From positions 124,001 through 188,000 of the forward strand of contig CALKVK010000030.1 in the NCBI GenBank assembly GCA_937996235.1: a stretch of DNA of 64,000 nt. The letters are read 5' to 3'. The position numbers and the translations under genes were made by a program. Shown here piece after piece: positions 9,146 to 17,720 of the stretch. The notes beneath the pieces are model-generated. The model was not told the DNA's origin. It did no database searches and saw only the letters and a program-made list of their open reading frames with translations. Source of the stretch: an uncultured bacterium (GTDB taxonomy: Bacteria > Planctomycetota > JAJSAM01 > JAJVHW01). Numbering within the stretch: the stretch's first letter is position 1; each line of letters opens with the position of its first letter.

Positions 9146-9507
9146 GTGGCGGACTCCTCGTCGAGCAGCTTCCGCAGTGCGCGCCGCTCGCGCGCGGAGA
9201 GCTCGCCGTCTTCCGCGAGGAACGTGAGGAGCGGCGCGACGGAGCCGCCGAACGCATGGTCGAGCAGCGAGCGGAGCGCCGAGCGGCGGGCCGCGTCGCG
9301 CGAGAGCAGTGCGCGGAAGCGCAGCGCGTTGCCGTCGAGGCGCGCCGCGACCGCGCCCTTCTCGACGAGGCGGTCGAGCATCGTCTTGACGGTCGTGTAG
9401 GCCCAGCCCGTCGTCGGCGACGCGCCGTCGTGGACGTCGCGGGCGGTCGCCTCGCCGAGGCGCCAGACCTGCTCCATCACCGTCCACTCGGCGTCGCTCA
9501 GCCGCAT
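9142..9507 (-). CDS. BlaI/MecI/CopY-family transcriptional repressor
   Basis: This 121-aa protein matches the family's length. A winged-helix domain spans about residues 1-75 (segments LSDAEWTVMEQVW, TARDVHD and WAYTTVKTMLDRLVEKGAV), followed by a helical dimerisation tail rich in Ala and Arg. BlaI-type repressors bind short palindromes and are inactivated by proteolysis through the M56 partner, which is encoded next with a 4-base overlap. A palindromic operator candidate lies 12-25 bp upstream of the start, consistent with autoregulation. The same 90-bp intergenic region also serves the divergent GGNDxY-repeat gene. Confidence 0.92.
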   Translation of the reverse strand: MRLSDAEWTVMEQVWRLGEATARDVHDGASPTTGWAYTTVKTMLDRLVEKGAVAARLDGNALRFRALLSRDAARRSALRSLLDHAFGGSVAPLLTFLAEDGELSARERRALRKLLDEESAT

Positions 9508-9518
9508 GGCGGAGAACC

Positions 9519-9532
9519 TACTACATATGTGG
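9519..9532. promoter_or_regulatory. Candidate BlaI operator in the divergent promoter region
   Basis: CTACATATGTGG is an almost perfect palindrome centred on CATATG, with an exact ACATATGT core. It is strikingly AT-rich for this genome. BlaI/MecI repressors are known to bind ACA...TGT palindromes. It lies between the blaI start (9507) and the divergent gene at 9598, so it could regulate both. Confidence 0.6.
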
Positions 9533-9597
9533 CAGGCGTGTCAACGGTCGCACGGCGGAGCGGCTCGTTGCGTAGCATCGCGGGCCGGAGGAACTCC

Positions 9598-12500
9598 ATG
9601 CAGCGCACACGCCTCGCCGCGGCCGCGTCGATCGTCGCCCTCGCGCTCTGCAGCGCGACCGCGGTGCGCGCGCAGGACGACCCGTACGACGGCGCCTACA
9701 CGCCCGAGGAGCTCGCGGCCCTCGACACCGCGCTCGAGGCCGGGAACCTGCTGCGCGCGGATCTCACGTTCCGCAAGGACGTGACGCAGGGCGTCGGGTG
9801 CATCCCGGAGGTGCGCGAGATGCTGCGCGACCCGCTCCGCATCGCGCCGTTCATGGACCGGCTCGCCGCGCGCACGGCGGGCGACTGGGGCCGCTTCGGG
9901 CACCCGGGCGCGCGCCCGCCGAGCCGCGTGGCCGGGGCGGTCGTCGTCGGCGCGGCGCTTCTCGCGAAGAGCCCCGGCTCCGGCGCGACGAGCCCCGAGG
10001 ACGCGCTGCTCGACGGGGTGGACGCCGCAGCGCCGCCGACCGCGGCGCGTGCGAACCCCGAGGCGCTGCTTGCATGGCTCGCGGAGCTCGCGGCGCGGCA
10101 GCCGGCGCTCACGAAGGAGCAGTTCGGCGTCGCGGACGACGCGCGGCTCGCCGCCGCGCTCGACGTGCTGCGCGCGAAGCTGCCGGCGGCGCTCAACGTG
10201 CACGACGTGCTGCCGTCGCCGTTCGACGGCGAGCGGCAGGCCGCAGTGGAGGCGTGGGCGCAGGCGGCGCCGCAGGACGGACTGCACGTGCTCGCCGACC
10301 ACGTGGACCCGCCGGCCTCCGCCGTCGCGTGGTTCGCGGCGTTCGGCGATCCGCTCGAGTGGCTGCCGACACTGCCGGCCGAGGCGTTCCCGCACGACGC
10401 GCCGCTCGTGCGCGACACGCCGTACGGGCGCGTCGCACTCGGTACGCCCGGCGACGACGTCTGGACCGGGGAGTACGCGGTGCTGATCGATCCGGGCGGC
10501 AACGACCGGTACCTCGCGTGCCGTGTCGGCGCCGCGTTCGGCACCGAGGCGCGGCGCGTCGGGTTCTTCGCCGACCTCGGCGGGGACGACGTCCACGACG
10601 GTGGCGACGTGGACGTCACGTGCGGCGCGGCGATCCTCGGCGTCGCAGCGTTCCTCGACCTCGGCGCCGGCGACGACCGCTACGTCGTCGGCCACTGCTC
10701 CCTCGGCGCCGCGATGGGCGGCACCGCGGTCTTCTACGACGACGGCGGCAGCGACACCTACGAGGGCCGCTCCTACACCGAGGGTGCCGCGGGCTTCGGC
10801 GTCGCGGTGTTCCTCGACGACGCCGTGCAGCCCGCGCCCGTCATGACGAGCGACCAGGGCACGCGCGAACCGGTGGACATCGGGCTCTTCGACAACGACA
10901 GCGTGCGCGCGTGGGTCGCGGCGCAGGGCTTCGCACGTCCGCGCGCGGTCGCGCTCTGCATCAACACGCGCGGCAACGACGTCTACGAGGCGGGCGGGGT
11001 GTACCTCGATGCACCGCTCTTCGCGGACCGCTACGAGTCGTTCGCGCAGGGCTTCTCGATCGGCGAACGCGGCATCGACTGGGCGGGCGGCATCGCAGCG
11101 CTGATCGACCGCGACGGCAACGACCGCTATCTCGGCGACATCTACGACCAGGGCGTCGGGTACTGGTACGGCGCGGGCCTCCTGTGGGACGGCGGCGGCA
11201 ACGACACGTACGAGATGACGCAGTACGGCCAGGGCAGCGGCATCCACCTCGCCGTCGGCGGGCTCGTGGACGTGGCGGGGCACGACACGTACGTGATGCA
11301 CTCCGGTCTCGGGCAGGGCGGCAGCCACGACTACGCGAGCGGGCTCCTGCACGACCGCGGCGGCAACGACCGCTACCTCGGCTCGACGTCGTGCAACGGC
11401 TGCGGCCTCACGAACTCGGTGGGCATCCAGATCGACCGCTCGGGCGACGACCTCTACGGCGCGCGCCGCAACGGCGGCTTCAACTCCGGTCGCCCCGCGC
11501 GCGAGTTCGCGTCGATCGGCGTGCTCGTCGACCTCGGCGGCAAGGACGACTACCACGAGGAGATGCGCGACGGCGACACGTGGCGCCGCCCGGACATCGG
11601 CGTCGGCATCGACGTCCTCGACGCCGCGGACGCCGGCCGCGACGGCGCGGCGCCCGCGCCCGACACGCTCACCGGGAAGGCCGAGATCCCCGCCGTGTGC
11701 TCGTACGAGGGCGACCTCGAGCAGTCCGTCTTCGACGAGCTCTGGGCGATCGCGTGCCGCTGGGAAGTGGGCGACAACCGCGTGATCGTGCCGGAGGCGC
11801 GCAAGCGGCTCGTCGCGTTCGGCGCCCCCGTGCTGCCGTTCCTCGACGCGAAGATGGAGACCGACGACTCGGGCCTCGAGCTGCGCGCGTACGTGAGCGT
11901 GCTGACGGGCATCGCGGACGGCGGAGCACGCGACGACGTGCTCGCGTTCCTGCGCACGAACGCACAGTCCGACGTCGCGCGTCGCCGGCGTGTCGCGCTC
12001 TACCTCGTCGGGGAGTTGAAGACGACGGAGCTCGAGGACGTCGTTCTGGCGCGGCTCGCGTCGGGCGACGACGCGGAGTCGCGGCGCGCCGCGGGTGTGC
12101 TCGCGGCACTCGGCAGCCACGCCGGCGACGCGACGCTCCGCGCGTGGCTCGCGTCGGACGACACGCTGCGCGTGCAGACGGCGATCCAGGTGCTCGTCGG
12201 CGGCGAGGCGGACTGCTGGGACGCGCTCGCACCGCTGCTCGAGCACGAGGACTTCGCCGTGCGCACGCGCCTCGTCACGCTGCTCGCGGCGCACCTGCCG
12301 AAGTACCGCGCGGGCGTGCTGAAGGTCTTCGACTGGCAGCTCACGGACCGTGCGCGGCGCAGCGCGCTCGACGTGCTCGCGCGCGCGCCGGATCTCCCCG
12401 ACCTGGACACGATCCTCGGGACGGTCGTGTTCCTGCTCGACGACAACCCCGGCCTGCGCGCCGACGCCGCGCGCGTGGTGCGCCACTGGCAGTCGCTCGC

Positions 12501-12609
12501 AGGCGTCGACGCGGATGCGCTCGCGGCGTCGATCGCGCAGGTGGACGCCATGGCGCAGAGCGACCCCGTGCCGTACGTGCGGTCGGCGGCGCGCGCTCCG
12601 CGGCCGTGA
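9598..12609 (+). CDS. Secreted GGNDxY-repeat protein with C-terminal HEAT-like repeats
   Basis: The ATG at 9598 follows GGAGGAACTCC and starts a signal peptide ending near VRAQ (residues 1-26); the frame is open far upstream but only as antisense to the blaI operon. Of 1003 residues, the first 290 are helical. About 11 loops of the form GGNDRY, GGNDTY or GGDDxY follow, at roughly residues 297, 323, 352, 379, 454, 501, 527, 556, 582, 611 and 642. They are spaced about 25-30 residues apart and separated by Gly-rich strands. The Asp/Asn-Gly loops resemble calcium-binding turns, but the spacing is longer than in RTX nonapeptides. From about 700 the protein turns into HEAT-like helices (VARRRRVALYLVGELK, FAVRTRLVTLLAAHLPKY). 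Function is unknown; a calcium-stabilised surface scaffold is inference. Confidence 0.8.
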   Translation: MQRTRLAAAASIVALALCSATAVRAQDDPYDGAYTPEELAALDTALEAGNLLRADLTFRKDVTQGVGCIPEVREMLRDPLRIAPFMDRLAARTAGDWGRFGHPGARPPSRVAGAVVVGAALLAKSPGSGATSPEDALLDGVDAAAPPTAARANPEALLAWLAELAARQPALTKEQFGVADDARLAAALDVLRAKLPAALNVHDVLPSPFDGERQAAVEAWAQAAPQDGLHVLADHVDPPASAVAWFAAFGDPLEWLPTLPAEAFPHDAPLVRDTPYGRVALGTPGDDVWTGEYAVLIDPGGNDRYLACRVGAAFGTEARRVGFFADLGGDDVHDGGDVDVTCGAAILGVAAFLDLGAGDDRYVVGHCSLGAAMGGTAVFYDDGGSDTYEGRSYTEGAAGFGVAVFLDDAVQPAPVMTSDQGTREPVDIGLFDNDSVRAWVAAQGFARPRAVALCINTRGNDVYEAGGVYLDAPLFADRYESFAQGFSIGERGIDWAGGIAALIDRDGNDRYLGDIYDQGVGYWYGAGLLWDGGGNDTYEMTQYGQGSGIHLAVGGLVDVAGHDTYVMHSGLGQGGSHDYASGLLHDRGGNDRYLGSTSCNGCGLTNSVGIQIDRSGDDLYGARRNGGFNSGRPAREFASIGVLVDLGGKDDYHEEMRDGDTWRRPDIGVGIDVLDAADAGRDGAAPAPDTLTGKAEIPAVCSYEGDLEQSVFDELWAIACRWEVGDNRVIVPEARKRLVAFGAPVLPFLDAKMETDDSGLELRAYVSVLTGIADGGARDDVLAFLRTNAQSDVARRRRVALYLVGELKTTELEDVVLARLASGDDAESRRAAGVLAALGSHAGDATLRAWLASDDTLRVQTAIQVLVGGEADCWDALAPLLEHEDFAVRTRLVTLLAAHLPKYRAGVLKVFDWQLTDRARRSALDVLARAPDLPDLDTILGTVVFLLDDNPGLRADAARVVRHWQSLAGVDADALAASIAQVDAMAQSDPVPYVRSAARAPRP

Positions 12610-12674
12610 CCGCGAGCTGATCGCGCACGAACCAATGCGCGGCCGCTCCGTTGGCAGAGGCCACGGAGGCGGTG

Positions 12675-15290
12675 ATGCGCAAGTTCAGACGGTTCACGTT
12701 GGCCCTGGTGGCGTCGGTCGCGCTGCACGCGGCGTTCGTCGGTGCGGACCCGGTGCACGAGACCGCGCCGCGCGCGCCGCGGCTGCTCCCGGCGTACGTG
12801 GACCTGCGCAGCGCGGACGAGCTGCTCGTCGTCTGCGAGGAGCCGGAGCCGGAGTCGGATCGCCCCGTCGAGGAGTCGATCGGATGTGCCGACGACGCGG
12901 TGGAGTTCGCGGACTTCGAGGTGTCGGACTGCTGCGAGCTGGCGTCCGCAGACGACGACCCCGTCATCGGCCTGGGCGACGCGGACGCGCCGTTCGAGGG
13001 CGCCGGTGTGAACGGCACGATCGGGATCGGCGGCGGCGCCGGCGGCGCGTTCGGCGGCCGCCGCGGCGGGCACCGCAACCTGCGCGCGGGCGGCGGCGGC
13101 AAGGCCGCCGGTGACGGCTGGTCGGGCGACACGACGCTGCAGCTCGTCGCGAAGCGCGCGGGCGGGGAGGTGCTCGGCACGTTCCCGTTGCGGCGGAGCG
13201 ACGTGCGCGCCGAGGCGTCGGGCTGGATCGCATCGACGCACCTGACGCAGACCTTCGAGAACGCGTTCGACGAGCCCGTCGAGGCGGTCTACGTCTTCCC
13301 GCTCCCGAGCGACGCGGCGGTCAACGAGTTCGAGCTGGTCGTCGCCGGGCGGCGCGTCGTCGGCGTGGTGCGTCCGCGCGAGGAGGCCGAGGCCATCTAC
13401 GCGCAGGCGCGTGCCGACGGAATGACCGCGAGTCTCCTGACGCAGGAGCGCCCGAACGTCTTCACGCAGTCCGTCGCGAACATCGCGCCGCACGAGAGCG
13501 TGCAGGTGGCGGTGACGTTCTTCCACGGCCTGCGCTACGACGCGGGCATGACGGAGTACGTGCTCCCGACCTGCGTCGCGCCGCGCTACGTGCCCGGCGC
13601 CCCGGTCGCCGAGGAGCGGCGTGCGCAGGACACCGCGGAGGTCGCAGGAGGAGGCGGGACCGCGAACGCCACCGACGCCGTGCCCGACGCGAGCCGCATC
13701 TCCCCGCCTCTCGTGCCGCCCGGCATGCGCTCCGGCCACGAGCTGTCGCTCGAACTCGCGATCGACGCGGGCGTCGCGATCGAGCGCGTCGAGAGCCCGA
13801 CGCACGAGATCGACGTGCGGCTCGACGGACGGCGCGCGTCGGTCCGCCTCGCCGCGCGCGAGGTCATCCCCGACCGCGACGTCGTCGTGCGCTGGCGCGT
13901 CGGCGCTGCCGCGCTCCGCACCGGCTGCGTCGCGCACCGCGACGCGACGCAGGGCGGCTGGTTCTCGGCGTTCGTCGTGCCGCCGCTCGAGCTCGAGGGC
14001 GTGGACGTCGGCGCGCGCGAGCTCACGTTCGTGCTCGACACGTCCGGCTCGATGGGCGGCGTCCCGATCGAGACGAGCAAGCAGCTCGTCGCGCGCGCGC
14101 TGCGCGGCGTCCGGCCGTACGACCGCTTCAACGTCATCCAGTTCGCGGGCGGCACCGGCTCGTTCGCGTCCGAGCCGGTCGACGCCACGCCCGAGAACGT
14201 CGCCGCAGCGCTCGCGTACGTCGAGACGCTGCGCGGCTCGGGCGGCACCGAGATGCTCGCGGGCATCCGCGCGTGGCTCGCGCAGCCCGCGGACCCGCGG
14301 CGCATCCGCACCGTCGTGTTCCTGACCGACGGCTTCGTCGGCAACGAGGAGCAGATCCTCGCGACGATCCGCGGCGCCGGGCAGGACGCGCGCTGGTTCG
14401 CGTTCGGCATCGGCTCGAGCGTCAACCGCCACCTGATCGAAGGCATCGCCGAGCAGGGCCGCGGCGCGTGCGAGGTGGTCATCCCGCAGGAGGGCGGCTC
14501 GGCCGAGGCGGCCGCCGACCGGCTCCTCGCGCGCTTCGACGCGCCGCTGCTCCTGAACGCGACGCTCGACACGAACGGACTCCCCGTCCAGGACCTGCAG
14601 CCGGCGCGCGTTCCGGACCTCTTCGCCGGCGCCCCGCTCGTCGTGACGGCGCGCTACTCCGCCGCGTGCCGCGGCGAGCTGCTCCTGCGCGGCAGCGTCG
14701 GCGGGCGCGACGTGGTCGTTCCGATCCCCGTGGACCTGCCGGAGGCGGAGGAGCGCAACGCGGCGCTCGCCGCCGTCTGGGCGCGGCACCGCGTGCACGA
14801 CCTCGACGACGCGCTGCTCGGTGCCGCGGACACGGAGCGCGCGGGGCTGCTCGCGCAGATCGAGGCGCTCGGGCTCGAGTTCCGGCTCGTCACGCGGCGC
14901 ACGTCGTTCGTCGCGGTCGACGAGACGCGGCGTGTCGGCGACGGCTTCCCGCTGCGACTGCTGCAGCCGTCCGAGATCCCGGACGGCGTGCGCTACTGGG
15001 GCGTCGTCGGCGCGCCCGTCGGCGCAGAGGGCCTGCGCGTCGAGGCGTGGGGGCTGACGGTCGCGGACGCGCGCGGCGGCGAGGTGATGGTCGCCCAGGT
15101 GGACCGGCCGAGCGCGGCGCAGCGCGCGGGGCTCTACCGCGGGTTCGTGATCGAGACCGTCGGCGGCCACGCCGTGCGCGACGTGCGTCACCTGCGCGCG
15201 CTGCTGCTCGCGACCGACGGGCCGCAGGTCACGTTCGGCTATCGCAACGGCGCCGGCGAGGCCGTCCGCGACACGACCCTCACGCGCTGA
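12675..15290 (+). CDS. VIT - von Willebrand A - PDZ membrane-anchored protein
   Basis: The ATG at 12675 has GGAGG five bases upstream; the frame also has a TTG at 12651. The 871-aa protein opens with a TonB-like anchor (RKFRRFTLALVASVALHAAF) and an acidic region, then a Gly-rich linker near 115-145. A VIT domain follows at about 155-300 (THLTQTFENAFDEPVEAVYVF). A vWA domain begins near 450 with the MIDAS motif DTSGSMG at 455 and TVVFLTDG further on. A PDZ-like domain closes the protein from about 775 (VDRPSAAQRAGLYRGFVIE). The VIT-vWA pair resembles inter-alpha-trypsin-inhibitor heavy chains; the fused PDZ is less usual. It probably binds protein partners through Mg-dependent vWA contacts in the periplasm. 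Partner and process are unknown. Confidence 0.87.
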   Translation: MRKFRRFTLALVASVALHAAFVGADPVHETAPRAPRLLPAYVDLRSADELLVVCEEPEPESDRPVEESIGCADDAVEFADFEVSDCCELASADDDPVIGLGDADAPFEGAGVNGTIGIGGGAGGAFGGRRGGHRNLRAGGGGKAAGDGWSGDTTLQLVAKRAGGEVLGTFPLRRSDVRAEASGWIASTHLTQTFENAFDEPVEAVYVFPLPSDAAVNEFELVVAGRRVVGVVRPREEAEAIYAQARADGMTASLLTQERPNVFTQSVANIAPHESVQVAVTFFHGLRYDAGMTEYVLPTCVAPRYVPGAPVAEERRAQDTAEVAGGGGTANATDAVPDASRISPPLVPPGMRSGHELSLELAIDAGVAIERVESPTHEIDVRLDGRRASVRLAAREVIPDRDVVVRWRVGAAALRTGCVAHRDATQGGWFSAFVVPPLELEGVDVGARELTFVLDTSGSMGGVPIETSKQLVARALRGVRPYDRFNVIQFAGGTGSFASEPVDATPENVAAALAYVETLRGSGGTEMLAGIRAWLAQPADPRRIRTVVFLTDGFVGNEEQILATIRGAGQDARWFAFGIGSSVNRHLIEGIAEQGRGACEVVIPQEGGSAEAAADRLLARFDAPLLLNATLDTNGLPVQDLQPARVPDLFAGAPLVVTARYSAACRGELLLRGSVGGRDVVVPIPVDLPEAEERNAALAAVWARHRVHDLDDALLGAADTERAGLLAQIEALGLEFRLVTRRTSFVAVDETRRVGDGFPLRLLQPSEIPDGVRYWGVVGAPVGAEGLRVEAWGLTVADARGGEVMVAQVDRPSAAQRAGLYRGFVIETVGGHAVRDVRHLRALLLATDGPQVTFGYRNGAGEAVRDTTLTR

Positions 15291-15355
15291 GTCTCGGTAC
15301 GCCCCCGCCGAGGTCCGACGGTGCCCGGGCGCCGCCCTTCTGCGACACTCCGGCG

Positions 15356-16150
15356 ATGCACTACGAGCACCTCCGCTACGAGGTCGAGGACGGCGTCGCG
15401 ACCGTCACGTTCGACCGCGCCGGCAAGAAGAACGCGCTCACCTACGACTCGTACCGCGAGTTCGAGGCGCTGACGCGCGGGCTCGCGCACGACCGCGACG
15501 TGAAGGTGCTGCTCGTGCGCGGCGCCGGGGGCGACTTCTGCGCCGGCGGCGACGTGCACACGATCATCGGCGACCTGCTGCCGAAGGACGCGCACGACCA
15601 CTACCGCTTCACGCAGATGACGGGCGCCTGCGTGCGCAACCTGCGGGAGATGCCGCAGCCCGCGATCGCCGCGATCGAGGGGCTCGCCGTCGGCGCGGGC
15701 GCCGTGATCGCGCTCGCCTGCGACCTGCGCATCGTGGCGACGGACGCGCGCTTCGGCTTCGTGTTCACCAAGGTCGGGCTCACGGGCGCCGACATGGGCG
15801 CCGCGTACCTGCTGCCGCGCATCGTCGGCCTCGGCCGCGCGTCCGAGCTGCTCCTCTTCGGCGACCTCGTCGACGCGGAGCGCGCGGAGCGCATCGGTCT
15901 CGCGAACCGCGTCGTGCCGTCGGAGCGCCTGTACGGCGAGGCGGAGCAGTGGGCGCGGCGCCTCGCCGAGGGACCGCACCTCGCGCAGGAGACGACGAAG
16001 CGCATGCTGCAGCGCGAGCTCGACCAGGACTTCGCCTCGGCGCTCGAGACGGAGACGCTCGGCCAGGCGCTGCTGCTGATGGGGCAGGACCACCGCGCGT
16101 TCTACGAGGCGTGGTGCGCGAAGCGCGCGCCGCAGTGGACGGGGCGGTGA
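15356..16150 (+). CDS. Crotonase/enoyl-CoA hydratase superfamily protein
   Basis: This 264-aa protein has normal crotonase length. It carries the oxyanion-hole segment GAGGDFCAGGDV near residue 60 and the conserved AVGAGAVIALACDLRIV near 115. The two glutamates used by true enoyl-CoA hydratases appear to be missing: the position after GAGA is Ile, and the usual PE site reads as FVFTKVG. An Asp is present in TGADMG. It may therefore be a different crotonase, such as an isomerase, thioesterase or lyase; this is an eye alignment. It overlaps the acyl-CoA dehydrogenase start by four bases, so both probably act on one acyl-CoA pathway. Confidence 0.85.
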   Translation: MHYEHLRYEVEDGVATVTFDRAGKKNALTYDSYREFEALTRGLAHDRDVKVLLVRGAGGDFCAGGDVHTIIGDLLPKDAHDHYRFTQMTGACVRNLREMPQPAIAAIEGLAVGAGAVIALACDLRIVATDARFGFVFTKVGLTGADMGAAYLLPRIVGLGRASELLLFGDLVDAERAERIGLANRVVPSERLYGEAEQWARRLAEGPHLAQETTKRMLQRELDQDFASALETETLGQALLLMGQDHRAFYEAWCAKRAPQWTGR

Positions 16151-17310
16151 GCGTTCCCGACGGCGTCGTCGTCCCGCGTCCGCAGGACGAGCACGCGCGC
16201 GCTCTCTGTCGGCGCCTCGCCGAGGAGCTCGTCGCGCCGGTCGCGCGCGAGGCGGACGTCACGCGCACCTTCCCGGCCGACGCCGTGCGCGCCCTCGCGC
16301 GCGAAGGCGTGCTCGGCGCTGCGCTGCCGCCCGAGGTCGGCGGTCTCGGCTGGGACGCGCTCCAGCTCACGCACCTCTACGAGGAGATCGGGCGCGTGGA
16401 CCAGAGCGTGCGCGGGTTCCTCTCCGTGCACCTCGGCCTCGTGTGCCAGTGCCTGCACCAGTTCGGCACGGACGCGCAGCGGGCCGCCTGGCTGCCGCGC
16501 CTGGCGTCGGGCGAGGTGTTCGGCGCGTACGCGCTGACCGAGCCGCAGGCCGGGAGCGACGCCGCGGCGCTCGCGACGCGCGCCGAGCGCGACGGCGACG
16601 GCTGGCGGCTCGCGGGCGAGAAGGTGTGGATCACGAACGGCCTCTCGGCCGGCGTCTTCCTGGTCTTCGCGACCGTCGACCCGGCGCTCCGCCACAAGGG
16701 CGTGACGGCGTTCCTCGTCCCCGGCGACGCGCCGGGGCTCGTGCGCGAGCGCATGCCCGGCCACGAGCTCGGGCACCGCGCGAGCGAACACGCGCACCTG
16801 CGCCTCGACGGCGTGCGCGTCGGCGCCGAGGACGTCGTCGGCGACGTCGGCGGCGGCTTCAAGGTGGCGATGGGCGGGCTCGACCACGGTCGGCTCGGCG
16901 TGGCCGCGGGTGCCGTCGGGCTGCTGCAGGCGTGCCTCGAGGCGACGGTCGCGTTCGCGCGCGAGCGGCGTCAGTTCGGGCAGCGCATCGCGGACTTCCA
17001 GATGGTGCAGGAGCGCATCGCCGACATGGCGACCGACACCGACGCCGCGCGTCTCCTGACGCGCCGCGCGGCGCTGCTCGCGGTCGCCGGGCGCGAACGG
17101 ACGAAGGAGGTCTCGATGGCGAAGCTCTTCGCCACGGAGGCCGCGTGCCGCTGGTCGGCCGAGACGGTGCTCCTGCACGGCTCCCGCGGCTACGTCAACG
17201 AGCGGCCGGTCGAGCGGCACTATCGTGACGCGCCGGGGCTGCGGATCTACGAGGGCACGAACCTCGTGCAGCGCATCGTGGTCGCGCGGGCGATCGTCGG
17301 GAAGGAGTGA
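16147..17310 (+). CDS. Acyl-CoA dehydrogenase
   Basis: The GTG start overlaps the crotonase stop (GTGA) and yields 387 aa, the usual family length. The N-terminal helical domain is followed by the FAD/substrate segment AYALTEPQAGSDAAAL near residue 125 and the flavin-contact segment KVWITNG near 157. The C-terminal four-helix domain contains RRQFGQRIADFQMVQ. The catalytic glutamate lies in LRIYEGTNLVQ near residue 365. It oxidises an acyl-CoA at the alpha-beta bond and passes electrons to ETF. The ETF:quinone oxidoreductase gene a little downstream (18625) fits that electron path. The substrate chain type cannot be told from sequence alone. Confidence 0.93.
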   Translation: MSVPDGVVVPRPQDEHARALCRRLAEELVAPVAREADVTRTFPADAVRALAREGVLGAALPPEVGGLGWDALQLTHLYEEIGRVDQSVRGFLSVHLGLVCQCLHQFGTDAQRAAWLPRLASGEVFGAYALTEPQAGSDAAALATRAERDGDGWRLAGEKVWITNGLSAGVFLVFATVDPALRHKGVTAFLVPGDAPGLVRERMPGHELGHRASEHAHLRLDGVRVGAEDVVGDVGGGFKVAMGGLDHGRLGVAAGAVGLLQACLEATVAFARERRQFGQRIADFQMVQERIADMATDTDAARLLTRRAALLAVAGRERTKEVSMAKLFATEAACRWSAETVLLHGSRGYVNERPVERHYRDAPGLRIYEGTNLVQRIVVARAIVGKE

Positions 17311-17314
17311 GAGC

Positions 17315-17680
17315 GTGACGGCAGATGCGGACGACGTACGCGGGACGCTGGCGCCGGGCGCGGGTCCGTTCGAGCGGCACGTCTTCGTGTGCACGTCGGG
17401 CGGGACCTGCCCCGACCAGGGCGGCGTCGAGATCCACATGGCGCTGAAGGAGCTCGCGTCCGCGCGCTGCGGGAAGGTGGACGTGCGCGTGAACAAGGCC
17501 GGCTGCCTCGCGCAGTGCGGCAACGGCCCCGTGCTCGTCGTGTACCCCGAGAACGTCTGGTACGCGCAGGTGACGCTCGAGGACCTCGACGAGATCGTCG
17601 ACGAGCACCTGGTCGGCGGCCGGCCGGTCGAGCGCCTGCTCTACCGCGGCCACCGCCGCGGCCCGAACGTCCGCGACTGA
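17315..17680 (+). CDS. Thioredoxin-like [2Fe-2S] ferredoxin
   Basis: This 121-aa protein begins at a GTG 5 bp after the acyl-CoA dehydrogenase stop. Four cysteines occur as CTSGGTC (near residue 27) and GCLAQC (near 65), in the context KAGCLAQCGNGPVLVVYPE, which is the cluster-ligand pattern of thioredoxin-like 2Fe-2S ferredoxins. The following WYAQVTLEDLDEIVDEHL helix is also typical. Such small ferredoxins shuttle single electrons in the cytoplasm. Its place directly behind a dehydrogenase suggests an accessory redox role, but no specific partner is shown. A strong hairpin terminator follows the stop. Confidence 0.88.
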   Translation: MTADADDVRGTLAPGAGPFERHVFVCTSGGTCPDQGGVEIHMALKELASARCGKVDVRVNKAGCLAQCGNGPVLVVYPENVWYAQVTLEDLDEIVDEHLVGGRPVERLLYRGHRRGPNVRD

Positions 17681-17685
17681 CGCTC

Positions 17686-17720
17686 GGCGCGCTCGGGGCG
17701 CGCTACGCCCCGAGCGCGCC
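17686..17720. terminator. Bidirectional hairpin terminator, 15-bp perfect stem
   Basis: The arms 17686-17700 and 17706-17720 are exact reverse complements with a 5-nt loop (CGCTA). The hairpin ends the ferredoxin transcript (+) and overlaps the last six codons and stop of yceH (-). There is no U-tract, as is common in very GC-rich genomes. Confidence 0.7.
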
